A DNA stretch of 11,661 bases from DATEPR01 sp036503065 (GTDB lineage Bacteria > Actinomycetota > Actinomycetes > Mycobacteriales > Pseudonocardiaceae): positions 1-11,661 of the forward strand of contig DASXXM010000598.1 in the NCBI GenBank assembly GCA_036503065.1, written 5' to 3'. Each line of letters opens with the position of its first letter. Position 1 is the first letter of the stretch. The notes beneath the pieces were generated by a model. It was not told the DNA's origin and did not search any database. It worked only from the letters and a program-made list of their open reading frames with translations. The position numbers were made by a program, and so were the translations under genes. This document shows, in pieces, positions 1 to 5,771 of this stretch.

Positions 1-25
1 GGCGGGCCGACTTGGTCGACCCGCC
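1..25 (-). terminator. Hairpin downstream of the S53 peptidase gene
   Basis: Positions 1-6 (GGCGGG) pair with 20-25 (CCCGCC). After one mismatch, 8-11 pair with 15-18 around a TTG loop. The hairpin lies about 28 nt past the stop codon of the minus-strand peptidase gene, where a factor-independent terminator is expected. The bases beyond it are outside the window, so a T-tract cannot be checked; actinobacterial terminators often lack one. The stem is symmetric and could also stop transcription from the other side. Confidence 0.5.
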
Positions 26-53
26 ACCGTTGTTGGTGTGTCAAGAACGCCGA

Positions 54-1400
54 TTACTCGTCGCCGCCGCCGAAGGACGTCGCCGCGAGCACCGGAACCA
101 GGACGTCGGCCCTTGGCGAGCCGAGGCCGGAGGCCGCGTCCCAACCCTTGGTGGCCGAGAAGCCCGTGACGGTGACAGGACCGTGGAAGGTGTTGTCGCC
201 CACGGTGATGTCATGGAACACGTGGCCGGCGAACGGGCTCCGGCCCACGGCGTAGAGCACGTTGTTGATGTCGCCGATCCGGTGGTGACCCAACTGGTCG
301 GCCAGCACCGCCAGGCCGGCCCACTGCGGGGAACCCGCACTGGTGCCACCGAACTGGAACACCAGGTTCGCGCCCTGGCCGGACGTGCTCCACACCGCGA
401 GCACGCCACCGATGATCGCGGCGTTGTACGCGATGTCCGGGACGCCACGCATGGCCGAGTGGACCGTGCCGCGCTGGAATTCCGGCTTCTGGAACAACGT
501 GCTGAACCCACCGCCGCCTGCTGCGGCGAAGGCGGGCTCGTTCCACACGACCTCGTTGTTGTACGCGCCGGTCACGCCGTTCGCGTCGAGGATCGTGCCA
601 CCGACACCGGTGACCAGCGGGTCGGATGCCGGCGTGCTGACCGCCTTCATGAACGACGTGCCATCACAGGTCGGCTGGGCCGCGCCCTGATCGCCCGCTG
701 ACGCGAAGACGGTCATGTGCTCCGCGGCGGCCTTCTTGTAGAGCTGGTGGGTCGCGGCGTTGATCGCCGGGTCCATGCACTGCTCGGCCTCGCCGAAGCT
801 CTGCGAGAGAGTGTCGCCGAGGTTGTGGTCCACCACGAACTTCTGGGCGGAGAAGATGTCCGCGTCGCTGTTGGACTTGGACAGCACGAGGTCGATCGTG
901 GCGGCCGGTGCGATCGCGTGCGAGTACTCCACGTCGAGCGTGATCTCGCCGGCCCAACCGACCTGGTTGGCGTCGGCCTGGTCGAACGGGGTGAGCCCGT
1001 CCGGCGCGATGATGTTGAGCTTCGGTGCCGACAGCCCGAACACCGTGTCGAACGTCGCCAGGTCCGAGGTGATCGTCGGGCTCTGGAACGCGTCGACGAT
1101 GACGATGGTCCTGCCGGCGCCGTTGAGGCCCAGCTTGCCCAACTTGTCCACGCCGTAGGCGGCGCGCATCTGGTTGGGGCCGTAGCACTGGGCCGGGGTG
1201 GTGAGCTGGCAGCTGAAGGTGGTGTCGCTCGGGTTGGCCGAAACCTGCCCGGCGACCTTGTACTGCGGGTGAGCACCGATCGCCGGTGTCATCACGCCGC
1301 CTGCGGCAACGGCCGTGGTCATGCCGGTCACGGCGGTGGCAGCCACCACCGCGAGACCGGACAGCGCCGCCATGTAACGGCGGCGGGATTCTGCACGCAC
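54..1400 (-). CDS. Secreted S53 family (sedolisin-type) serine-carboxyl peptidase lacking a propeptide domain
   Basis: Predicted 448-residue secreted endopeptidase. The start is a GTG with AGGAGG four bases upstream. The N terminus has an RRR basic patch, a hydrophobic stretch rich in Ala and Val and an AVAA-type cleavage region near residue 33, which fits a Sec signal peptide. The S53 catalytic set is visible: Glu and Asp four residues apart in GEITLD (about 152/156), the oxyanion Asp in ASAGDQG (about 237) and the nucleophile Ser in GGTSAGSP (about 354). Calcium-site residues appear in FHDITVG and GWDAASGLG near the C terminus. The catalytic domain begins soon after the signal peptide, with a CYGPNQMRAAYG segment near residue 72, so the roughly 180-residue pro-kumamolisin domain of classical sedolisins is missing. 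I recall similar short S53 proteins in actinobacteria. The frame is open further upstream to 2069, but that part overlaps the GNAT gene and is not protein-like. Substrate unknown. Confidence 0.9.
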   Translation of the reverse strand: MRAESRRRYMAALSGLAVVAATAVTGMTTAVAAGGVMTPAIGAHPQYKVAGQVSANPSDTTFSCQLTTPAQCYGPNQMRAAYGVDKLGKLGLNGAGRTIVIVDAFQSPTITSDLATFDTVFGLSAPKLNIIAPDGLTPFDQADANQVGWAGEITLDVEYSHAIAPAATIDLVLSKSNSDADIFSAQKFVVDHNLGDTLSQSFGEAEQCMDPAINAATHQLYKKAAAEHMTVFASAGDQGAAQPTCDGTSFMKAVSTPASDPLVTGVGGTILDANGVTGAYNNEVVWNEPAFAAAGGGGFSTLFQKPEFQRGTVHSAMRGVPDIAYNAAIIGGVLAVWSTSGQGANLVFQFGGTSAGSPQWAGLAVLADQLGHHRIGDINNVLYAVGRSPFAGHVFHDITVGDNTFHGPVTVTGFSATKGWDAASGLGSPRADVLVPVLAATSFGGGDE

Positions 1401-1459
1401 GTGCCCTCCTGGAATCACGCCCGTTCCCCGACCACGGGCGAGTGAATTTTGCTGTGGGA

Positions 1460-1487
1460 GCGTTACATCCGCATCACTCAGCGTCAA
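1460..1487 (-). promoter_or_regulatory. Possible promoter of the S53 peptidase gene
   Basis: Read on the minus strand, TTGACG (1487-1482) is followed after 16 nt by TAACGC (1465-1460). The -35 element is close to the housekeeping consensus but the -10 is poor. Use of it would give a leader of about 50 nt before the GTG start at 1400. The call rests on position and one good hexamer. Confidence 0.3.
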
Positions 1488-1514
1488 GATACGACCAGAT
1501 GGAATCGTGGGGTA

Positions 1515-1543
1515 TTGACCGTACGCACACGAATGCGTACCCT
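1515..1543 (+). promoter_or_regulatory. Promoter-like sequence with an embedded perfect dyad
   Basis: On the plus strand TTGACC (1515-1520) and TACCCT (1538-1543) are separated by 17 nt, the ideal housekeeping spacing. The spacer and the start of the -10 are occupied by a perfect inverted repeat, GTACGCA (1521-1527) and TGCGTAC (1534-1540) with six bases between, which looks like a repressor operator. Nothing convincing is encoded immediately downstream on this strand; a transcript would run antisense into the GNAT gene. The dyad also lies upstream of the S53 promoter on the other strand and could regulate that instead. It is the clearest structure in the 292-bp gap 1401-1692. Confidence 0.35.
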
Positions 1544-1639
1544 GCGTCAGTCCATTTTGTACTGATAAGTGCTGGGAATGCGGTTTTATGTCGACTGAGA
1601 GTAACCCGCCCAGATTCTCGTCCGTGAACTGTCCAGTTG

Positions 1640-1668
1640 GCGAACGACCGATACGAGTGATTGTTCGC
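1640..1668 (-). terminator. Weak hairpin downstream of the GNAT gene
   Basis: GCGAACGA (1640-1647) pairs with TTGTTCGC (1661-1668), eight pairs including one G-T wobble, with a 13-nt loop. It begins 24 nt past the stop codon of the minus-strand acetyltransferase. There is no T-tract, so the call is tentative. Confidence 0.25.
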
Positions 1669-1692
1669 GCAGGCCAGTAGGGCTGTAACGGG

Positions 1693-2490
1693 TCAGTAGG
1701 AGTCGTCGGGCACCTCGTGCGGCGCACCCACTTCGGCCGCTTCCCGCTGTTCTTCCGGTTCCTGCTGGTCCGGCTCGTCGTCCGAGTCCGCCGGGTTCTC
1801 GGACAGGTCGACGAACCAGTCGAACGAGTCCGTCGCCAGCCCCGCGCTCGCCCACGTCGGATGCAGCAGCACCTCCGCGCCGACCGGCCGGAAACCGGCG
1901 GCCAGCGTGGCCCGGACGGACGCGGCATTGCCCGGCGCCACCTGCGCCCACACCTGCTCACCGGCCGGCAGCAACCCACGCGCCGCGGTGAACAGGCCCC
2001 GCCCGAGCCCGAAGCCGCGCAACGCGGGCTCGACCTCGATGGATACCTCCCAGCGCCCGCCGACCCCACGGCCCAGCGTCAGCAGCCCGCCGGGACAGCG
2101 CCACGCCCGCACCCCGATCCGCTGGGCCAGGGCCCTGGCCAGCCGGGGATGCAGTGGCTCGAGGAACTCGTCCAGCTCGGTCAGGTGCATGCCGGTGTCC
2201 CGGCCGGTGGCCCGCGCCGCGAGTACCATGTCCAGATTGTCCAGTGTCCGGCCGGTCGCGGCGGCCAGCACGGTCAGGAAGGGTGGCCGCAACGGCGCGG
2301 ACAGGTCCAGCTCGGGCAGCCAGTTGCGCACCCAGTCCCCCGGTACGTCGGCGGACACCACGTTGTGCCCGGCGAACGCCAGCACACCGACCGACCGCTC
2401 GTCCGGTGGCGTCACCACCGTCAACGTCCGGTCCGCCGCCGACGAGCCCCCGTCGGCGAGCTCCCGCATCAGGTCCGCGAGTTCGGCCAC
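1693..2490 (-). CDS. GNAT family N-acetyltransferase with acidic C-terminal tail
   Basis: Predicted 265-residue cytoplasmic acetyltransferase. The acetyl-CoA binding motif A is recognisable at about residues 150-170 as a beta strand followed by VEPALRGFGLGRGLF, matching the R/Q-x-x-G-x-G/A signature. NAASVRATLAAGF follows as the typical helix and strand of motif B. The first 130 residues have no motif I can name. The last 35 or so residues are very acidic (Asp/Glu/Pro/Gln rich) and probably disordered. The start is GTG at 2490, with a weak AGGA just upstream; an ATG seven codons in is an alternative. The gene is divergent from the ECF sigma gene, and the sigma promoter lies in the gap between them, so the two might share regulation, but nothing shows this. 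Acceptor substrate unknown. Confidence 0.8.
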   Translation of the reverse strand: MAELADLMRELADGGSSAADRTLTVVTPPDERSVGVLAFAGHNVVSADVPGDWVRNWLPELDLSAPLRPPFLTVLAAATGRTLDNLDMVLAARATGRDTGMHLTELDEFLEPLHPRLARALAQRIGVRAWRCPGGLLTLGRGVGGRWEVSIEVEPALRGFGLGRGLFTAARGLLPAGEQVWAQVAPGNAASVRATLAAGFRPVGAEVLLHPTWASAGLATDSFDWFVDLSENPADSDDEPDQQEPEEQREAAEVGAPHEVPDDSY

Positions 2491-2562
2491 GTGTCCTGTT
2501 TATCGCACCGACCACCCGACCGGGTGGCCGACTCGGCAATTGAGTCCCGGATCCCACCCAAC

Positions 2563-2591
2563 ATGCAACCAATCCGGCCGCGACGGGGTTC
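2563..2591 (+). promoter_or_regulatory. ECF-type promoter of the sigma factor gene (copy 1)
   Basis: ATGCAACC (2563-2570) carries the CAACC core typical of ECF -35 elements. After 16 nt comes GGTTC (2587-2591) as the -10. A near copy lies at 4861-4889, identical at 24 of 29 positions with the same spacing. The GTG at 2599 begins eight bases after the -10, about where transcription should start, implying a leaderless mRNA. Because it precedes the sigma gene and recurs in the same cluster, autoregulation is the simplest reading. Confidence 0.75.
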
Positions 2592-2598
2592 AAAGAGG

Positions 2599-3219
2599 GT
2601 GAGCAGCGCGAAGATCGACACCATGACCCAACCGGACGAGCACCTCGTCGGGGCGCTGGCGGCCGACCTCGACGCCGGGTTCATCGCGTTGTTCCACGCC
2701 TACCGTGACGTGGTGTTCTCCACCGCGCTGCGGATCACCGGGCGCTGGGCCGACGCGGAGGACCTGACCGCCGAGGCGTTCCTGCGCGCCTACCGGGCGC
2801 TCACCGGCTACCACCCAGACCGGATCCAGGCCCTGCGCCCCAGATCCTGGTTGCTGACCATCGTGTTGAACCTGTGGCGCAACAGCCAACGCGACGCGGC
2901 CCGCCGCCCGCTCGCCGTGCCGGCCGAACAGGCACCCGACCCACCCGACCCGCAGGACGTCCAGCGAACCGTCAACGAGCGGGAAACCGACCGCGAGCTG
3001 GCCGACTGGCTGACCGTACTGCCGGCCGACCAGCGAGTGGCCGTCGTGCTGCGCCACGTCGTCGACCTGCCGGTCGCCGAGATCGCCGTGGTACTCGGCC
3101 GCCCGGCGGGCACCGTCAAATCGCAGATCTCGCGCGGCCTGCACCGCCTGCGCGAGCTGTACCCGGCCGCCGAACAACGCGGCCTGTTCCCGTCCGACCC
3201 GACGGAGGTGCGGAGATGA
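2599..3219 (+). CDS. ECF family RNA polymerase sigma factor, likely regulator of the alkylation-repair cluster
   Basis: Predicted 206-residue group 4 sigma factor. Sigma region 2 is visible from about residue 27 (FIALFHAYRDVVFSTALRIT, then DAEDLTAEAFLRAYRAL), including the DAEDLTAEAF helix that contacts core polymerase and the -10. Region 4 is at about 140-195 (LPADQRVAVVLRHVVDLPVA, then the helix-turn-helix GRPAGTVKSQISRGLHRLRE). There is no region 3, as expected for ECF factors. I chose GTG 2599 because it sits exactly as far from its -10 as the ATG of the co-regulated oxygenase gene; ATG 2623 is the alternative and has no clear ribosome site either. The stop overlaps the next start by four bases (ATGA), so the alkyltransferase/Ada protein is translationally coupled to it. 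No transmembrane or zinc-finger anti-sigma gene is nearby. Role in alkylation response is inferred from neighbours and the repeated promoter. Confidence 0.88.
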   Translation: MSSAKIDTMTQPDEHLVGALAADLDAGFIALFHAYRDVVFSTALRITGRWADAEDLTAEAFLRAYRALTGYHPDRIQALRPRSWLLTIVLNLWRNSQRDAARRPLAVPAEQAPDPPDPQDVQRTVNERETDRELADWLTVLPADQRVAVVLRHVVDLPVAEIAVVLGRPAGTVKSQISRGLHRLRELYPAAEQRGLFPSDPTEVRR

Positions 3220-4025
3220 CCATCAACAACCACGACAACCCGTTCCCGGATGACCTCGAACCCGGCGCCGACGCCCTGACCGCCGCCCTGGCCAGGCTCG
3301 CCGTCGACGGCCCGGTCAGCGTCCTGGACCGCATCGCAGCCAGCATGGTGCGGGTGCCCAGCCCCGTCGGCGACCTGTTCGTCGCCTCAACCGACGAGGG
3401 CATCGCCTACCTGCGCACCACCCACGCCGTGCAGGACAGCGAGGCGGAGTTCGCCAAGCTGTTCCACCGGGAGTTCGCCCGCCCGCTGATCGCCGCACCC
3501 CGCCCACCGGCCGGCCTGCTACCGGCACTGCACCAGCAGCGAGCGGCCAAACTCCGGTTCGACCTGACTCGACTGAGCCCGTTCGAACGAGAGGTCCTAC
3601 TGGCCGTACTGACCATCCCCCGAGGCCAGGTCCGCCCCTACGCCTGGGTGGCGAACCACATCGGCCGCCCGACCGCGGTCCGCGCGGTCGGCTCGGCCCT
3701 GGGCCGCAACCCGGTCCCGGTCCTGATCCCGTGCCACCGGGTGATCCGCACCGACGGCACCATCGGCGACTACGTCTTCGGCCCGGTAACCAAACGAGCC
3801 CTGCTCGACGCGGAAGGCACCAACATAGGAGAGATATACGAACTGGCCCAACACCACGTCCACTACGTAGGCAGCGACACCACAGGCGTGGTGTGCTTCC
3901 CCAGCTGCCCCAACGCCCGCCGCATCACCCACCCCCACCGCCACGGCTTCCGCACCATCACCGAAGCCGACGCCGCCGGCTACCGCCCCTGCCGCCACTG
4001 CCAACCCACCGCCGAATCCGCATAG
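3216..4025 (+). CDS. O6-alkylguanine-DNA alkyltransferase fused to a C-terminal Ada-type zinc/methylphosphotriester domain
   Basis: Predicted 269-residue suicidal DNA repair protein. Residues 1-44 are an Asp-rich extension with a helical Ala/Leu segment of unknown role. Residues 45-115 resemble the alkyltransferase N-terminal domain. Residues 118-200 are the DNA-binding and active-site domain, with the arginine-finger region GRPTAVRAVGSALGRNP and the acceptor Cys173 in IPCHRVI. Residues 215-264 match the Ada metal-binding domain: TTGVVCFPSCPNARR then AAGYRPCRHCQP, giving zinc ligands Cys227, Cys231, Cys259 and Cys262. Cys227 aligns with the E. coli Ada Cys38 that takes methyl groups from DNA phosphotriesters. 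These five are its only cysteines. Compared with E. coli Ada the domain order is reversed and the AraC-type helix-turn-helix is absent. The start overlaps the sigma stop (ATGA). I infer that it both repairs DNA and signals damage to the sigma factor; the family assignment is firm, the signalling role is not. Confidence 0.92.
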   Translation: MTINNHDNPFPDDLEPGADALTAALARLAVDGPVSVLDRIAASMVRVPSPVGDLFVASTDEGIAYLRTTHAVQDSEAEFAKLFHREFARPLIAAPRPPAGLLPALHQQRAAKLRFDLTRLSPFEREVLLAVLTIPRGQVRPYAWVANHIGRPTAVRAVGSALGRNPVPVLIPCHRVIRTDGTIGDYVFGPVTKRALLDAEGTNIGEIYELAQHHVHYVGSDTTGVVCFPSCPNARRITHPHRHGFRTITEADAAGYRPCRHCQPTAESA

Positions 4026-4042
4026 CCCCGCCGACCAACCGC

Positions 4043-4070
4043 CTGTTCCCCCCATCCGAACCGACATAGC
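4043..4070 (+). repeat. Imperfect direct repeat of the alkB start region (copy 1)
   Basis: This 28-nt stretch, in the 165-bp gap before alkB, matches 4200-4228 in 25 of 29 aligned columns (three mismatches, one gap). The second copy lies inside codons 4-13 of alkB. It could be a short duplication scar. The rest of the gap 4026-4190 shows no gene and no copy of the ECF promoter. Confidence 0.45.
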
Positions 4071-4190
4071 ATCGAGCGCCGGACAGACCGCCGCCGGCGC
4101 GCCGAACAACGACAGCCAACAAGCCGTGACCCGCAACTCCGACATCCACGACCGACCGCCCCACCACTACCCAACCCGAGGTCGCCTGAC

Positions 4191-4853
4191 ATGCCGGCAC
4201 TGTTCCCCCGACCCCGAACCGAGATAGCGCCCGGCGCCGTGCACGTCCCGGGCTGGCTGGACATCGACGGCCAACGTCGACTGGCCGCGGCCTGCCGGGA
4301 ATGGGCCGCGCCACCGGCCGGGCTGCAGCTGACCCGACTGCCCACCGGCGGCGTGATGTCGGTCCGCACGGTCTGTCTCGGCTGGCACTGGTACCCCTAC
4401 GGCTACTCACGCACGGTCCGCGACGAACAGCAGTCGCCGGTCAAACCACTCCCCGACTGGCTGGCCGACCTCGGCCGCCGCGCGGTGGCCGCCGCATACG
4501 ACGACGAGGACGCGGGCCAGGGCTTCCAGCCGGACGTCGCCCTCATCAACTACTACGACAACGCCGCGAAAATGGGTCTGCACCAGGACAAGGACGAACG
4601 CAGCAACGCGCCGGTCGTCTCCGTGAGCATCGGCAACACCTGCGTGTTCCGGTTCGGCAACACCGAAAACCGCGGCCGTCCCTGGACCGACGTGGAACTC
4701 CTGTCCGGTGACCTGTTCGTCTTCGGCGGCCCAACCCGACTGGCATACCACGGCGTGCCCCGCACGCTGCCCAACACCGCCGACCCGGTACTCGGCCTAT
4801 CCGACGGCCGCTGGAACATCACCCTCCGCGAATCCGGCCTGACCGACCACTGA
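4191..4853 (+). CDS. alkB: AlkB, 2-oxoglutarate/Fe(II)-dependent DNA dealkylase
   Basis: Predicted 220-residue oxidative demethylase, which in this family removes 1-methyladenine and 3-methylcytosine lesions by hydroxylating the methyl group and releasing formaldehyde. The iron ligands are His131 and Asp133 (NYYDNAAKMGLHQDKDE) and His187 (AYHGVPR); these fall at the same numbers as in E. coli AlkB. Arg207 and Arg213 in GRWNITLRESG correspond to the 2-oxoglutarate-binding arginines. The length matches the bacterial family. The ATG has a GAGG nine bases upstream. It lies 165 bp after the alkyltransferase gene on the same strand and ends just before the second ECF-type promoter. No copy of that promoter precedes alkB, so it is probably read from the sigma promoter or an unseen one. 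Confidence 0.95.
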   Translation: MPALFPRPRTEIAPGAVHVPGWLDIDGQRRLAAACREWAAPPAGLQLTRLPTGGVMSVRTVCLGWHWYPYGYSRTVRDEQQSPVKPLPDWLADLGRRAVAAAYDDEDAGQGFQPDVALINYYDNAAKMGLHQDKDERSNAPVVSVSIGNTCVFRFGNTENRGRPWTDVELLSGDLFVFGGPTRLAYHGVPRTLPNTADPVLGLSDGRWNITLRESGLTDH

Positions 4854-4860
4854 CTCCCCC

Positions 4861-4889
4861 ATGCAACCAATCCAGCCCACCCGGGGTTC
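4861..4889 (+). promoter_or_regulatory. ECF-type promoter of the second oxygenase gene (copy 2)
   Basis: ATGCAACC (4861-4868), a 16-nt spacer and GGTTC (4885-4889) repeat the layout found upstream of the sigma gene. The first 13 bases (ATGCAACCAATCC) are identical. It starts seven bases past the alkB stop. The ATG at 4897 is eight bases after the -10, so the mRNA is predicted to be leaderless. The ATG inside the -35 region (4861) is in frame with the gene but is better explained as promoter sequence. Confidence 0.75.
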
Positions 4890-4896
4890 TCTACAC

Positions 4897-5619
4897 ATGA
4901 CCACAACAACCCGCCCGACAACAACGGCAGTAGCCGACTGGGACTGGCCCGCCCTGACCAGGTCGCTCACCGAAGAGGGCCACGCCACCACACCGCCCGT
5001 CCTCTCCCCCGCGGAATGCGCCGACCTGGTCGCCCACTACGACCAACCAGAACGATGGCGATCCACAGTAGACATGGCCCGCTACCGCTTCGGCGCCGGC
5101 CAGTACAAGTACTTCAACCACCCACTACCAGACCAGGTAACCGCACTCAGAGAAGCCAGCTATCCACACCTGGCCCCGATAGCAAACACCTGGCAGGAAC
5201 AACTCCGCCAACCACAACGCTTCCCCGACAACCTCACGGACTACCTCGCCACCTGCCACGAAGCAGGCCAGACGAAACCGACACCCCTGGTCCTGCGCTA
5301 CGGCCCAGGCGACTACAACTGCCTGCACCAGGACATCTACGGCGACCACGCGTTCCCACTACAACTGATGGTCATGCTCTCCAGAGTGGACAAGGACTAC
5401 ACCGGCGGCGAGTTCGTCCTGGTGGAAAACCTGCCGAGAGCCCAGTCCCGAGCCAGGGTAATCACGCTGAAACAAGGCCAGGCAGTAATCTGGCCAACCC
5501 GACACCGTCCCGGGCTCGGCACCCGAGGCCACTACCGAATAGCCGTCCGCCACGGCGTCAGCACCATCCAGACAGGCCGACGCCACACCCTGGGCATAAT
5601 CTTCCACGACGCCAAATAA
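4897..5619 (+). CDS. 2-oxoglutarate/Fe(II) oxygenase of the damaged-DNA oxygenase family (PF09859 type)
   Basis: Predicted 240-residue non-heme iron oxygenase. The hallmark stretch LRYGPGDYNCLHQDIYGDH holds the first two iron ligands, His144 and Asp146. The C-terminal YRIAVRHGVS and GRRHTLGIIFHDAK supply the likely third ligand His219 and a 2-oxoglutarate-binding Arg near 229. The order and wording match proteins annotated as oxygenases acting on alkylated DNA, a family distinct from AlkB. Biochemical function in that family is poorly documented, so the substrate is uncertain. The start ATG 4897 is chosen over the in-frame ATG 4861 because the latter lies within the promoter -35. Codon use is unusual: in codons 80-109, 12 of 30 end in A, including one ATA and one AGA, unlike the G/C-ending suf genes. 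Confidence 0.9.
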   Translation: MTTTTRPTTTAVADWDWPALTRSLTEEGHATTPPVLSPAECADLVAHYDQPERWRSTVDMARYRFGAGQYKYFNHPLPDQVTALREASYPHLAPIANTWQEQLRQPQRFPDNLTDYLATCHEAGQTKPTPLVLRYGPGDYNCLHQDIYGDHAFPLQLMVMLSRVDKDYTGGEFVLVENLPRAQSRARVITLKQGQAVIWPTRHRPGLGTRGHYRIAVRHGVSTIQTGRRHTLGIIFHDAK

Positions 5620-5640
5620 CCAATCAGCCGACCCGGTACC
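5618..5640 (+). other. Degenerate copy of the ECF promoter sequence
   Basis: Starting in the stop codon of the oxygenase gene, AACCAATC-AGCC-ACCCGG matches copy 2 of the ECF promoter with one gap and one mismatch over about 19 columns. The GGTTC -10 is replaced by GGTACC and the spacing is too short, so it is probably not a working promoter. It may be a remnant of a cassette-like duplication, or chance. Confidence 0.3.
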
Positions 5641-5705
5641 GCGTGCCGCTGTTTGGCTCACTCCTGATCATTGTTGGCTGACCAGATGACACAGACGACG
5701 CAACA

Positions 5706-5757
5706 ACACACCGAGCCGCCGGTTGTTGGGTTGGTGGCGCTGGTCCGGTCGGTGTGT
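5706..5757 (+). terminator. Inverted repeat downstream of the oxygenase gene, possible terminator
   Basis: ACACACCGA (5706-5714) and TCGGTGTGT (5749-5757) form a perfect 9-bp stem with a 34-nt loop. An alternative stem, CAACAAC (5701-5707) with GTTGTTG (5722-5728), overlaps it. It lies about 87 bp past the repair cluster and before the LanC-like gene, so termination or attenuation is possible. There is no T-tract. Confidence 0.3.
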
Positions 5758-5771
5758 CGGCCGGCACGCTG

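Noticed and set aside
1588..1680. 30-codon plus-strand frame (starts MSTESNPPRF) downstream of the promoter-like sequence
   Set aside because: Only about 16 of 29 sense codons after the start end in G or C, far below the real genes here, and there is no good ribosome site.
1401..2069. Upstream extension of the S53 peptidase frame to 2069, which could supply a propeptide
   Set aside because: The translation is Arg/Ser/Pro-rich and overlaps the GNAT gene in another frame, while a strong AGGAGG and a signal peptide fix the start at 1400.
1717..2598. Long plus-strand frame running into the sigma gene
   Set aside because: It is antisense to the GNAT gene, with composition typical of a shadow frame; only the part from 2599 reads as a sigma factor.
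4861..4896. ATG 4861 as start of the second oxygenase
   Set aside because: It lies inside the -35 element shared with the sigma promoter; the 12 extra residues are encoded by promoter sequence.
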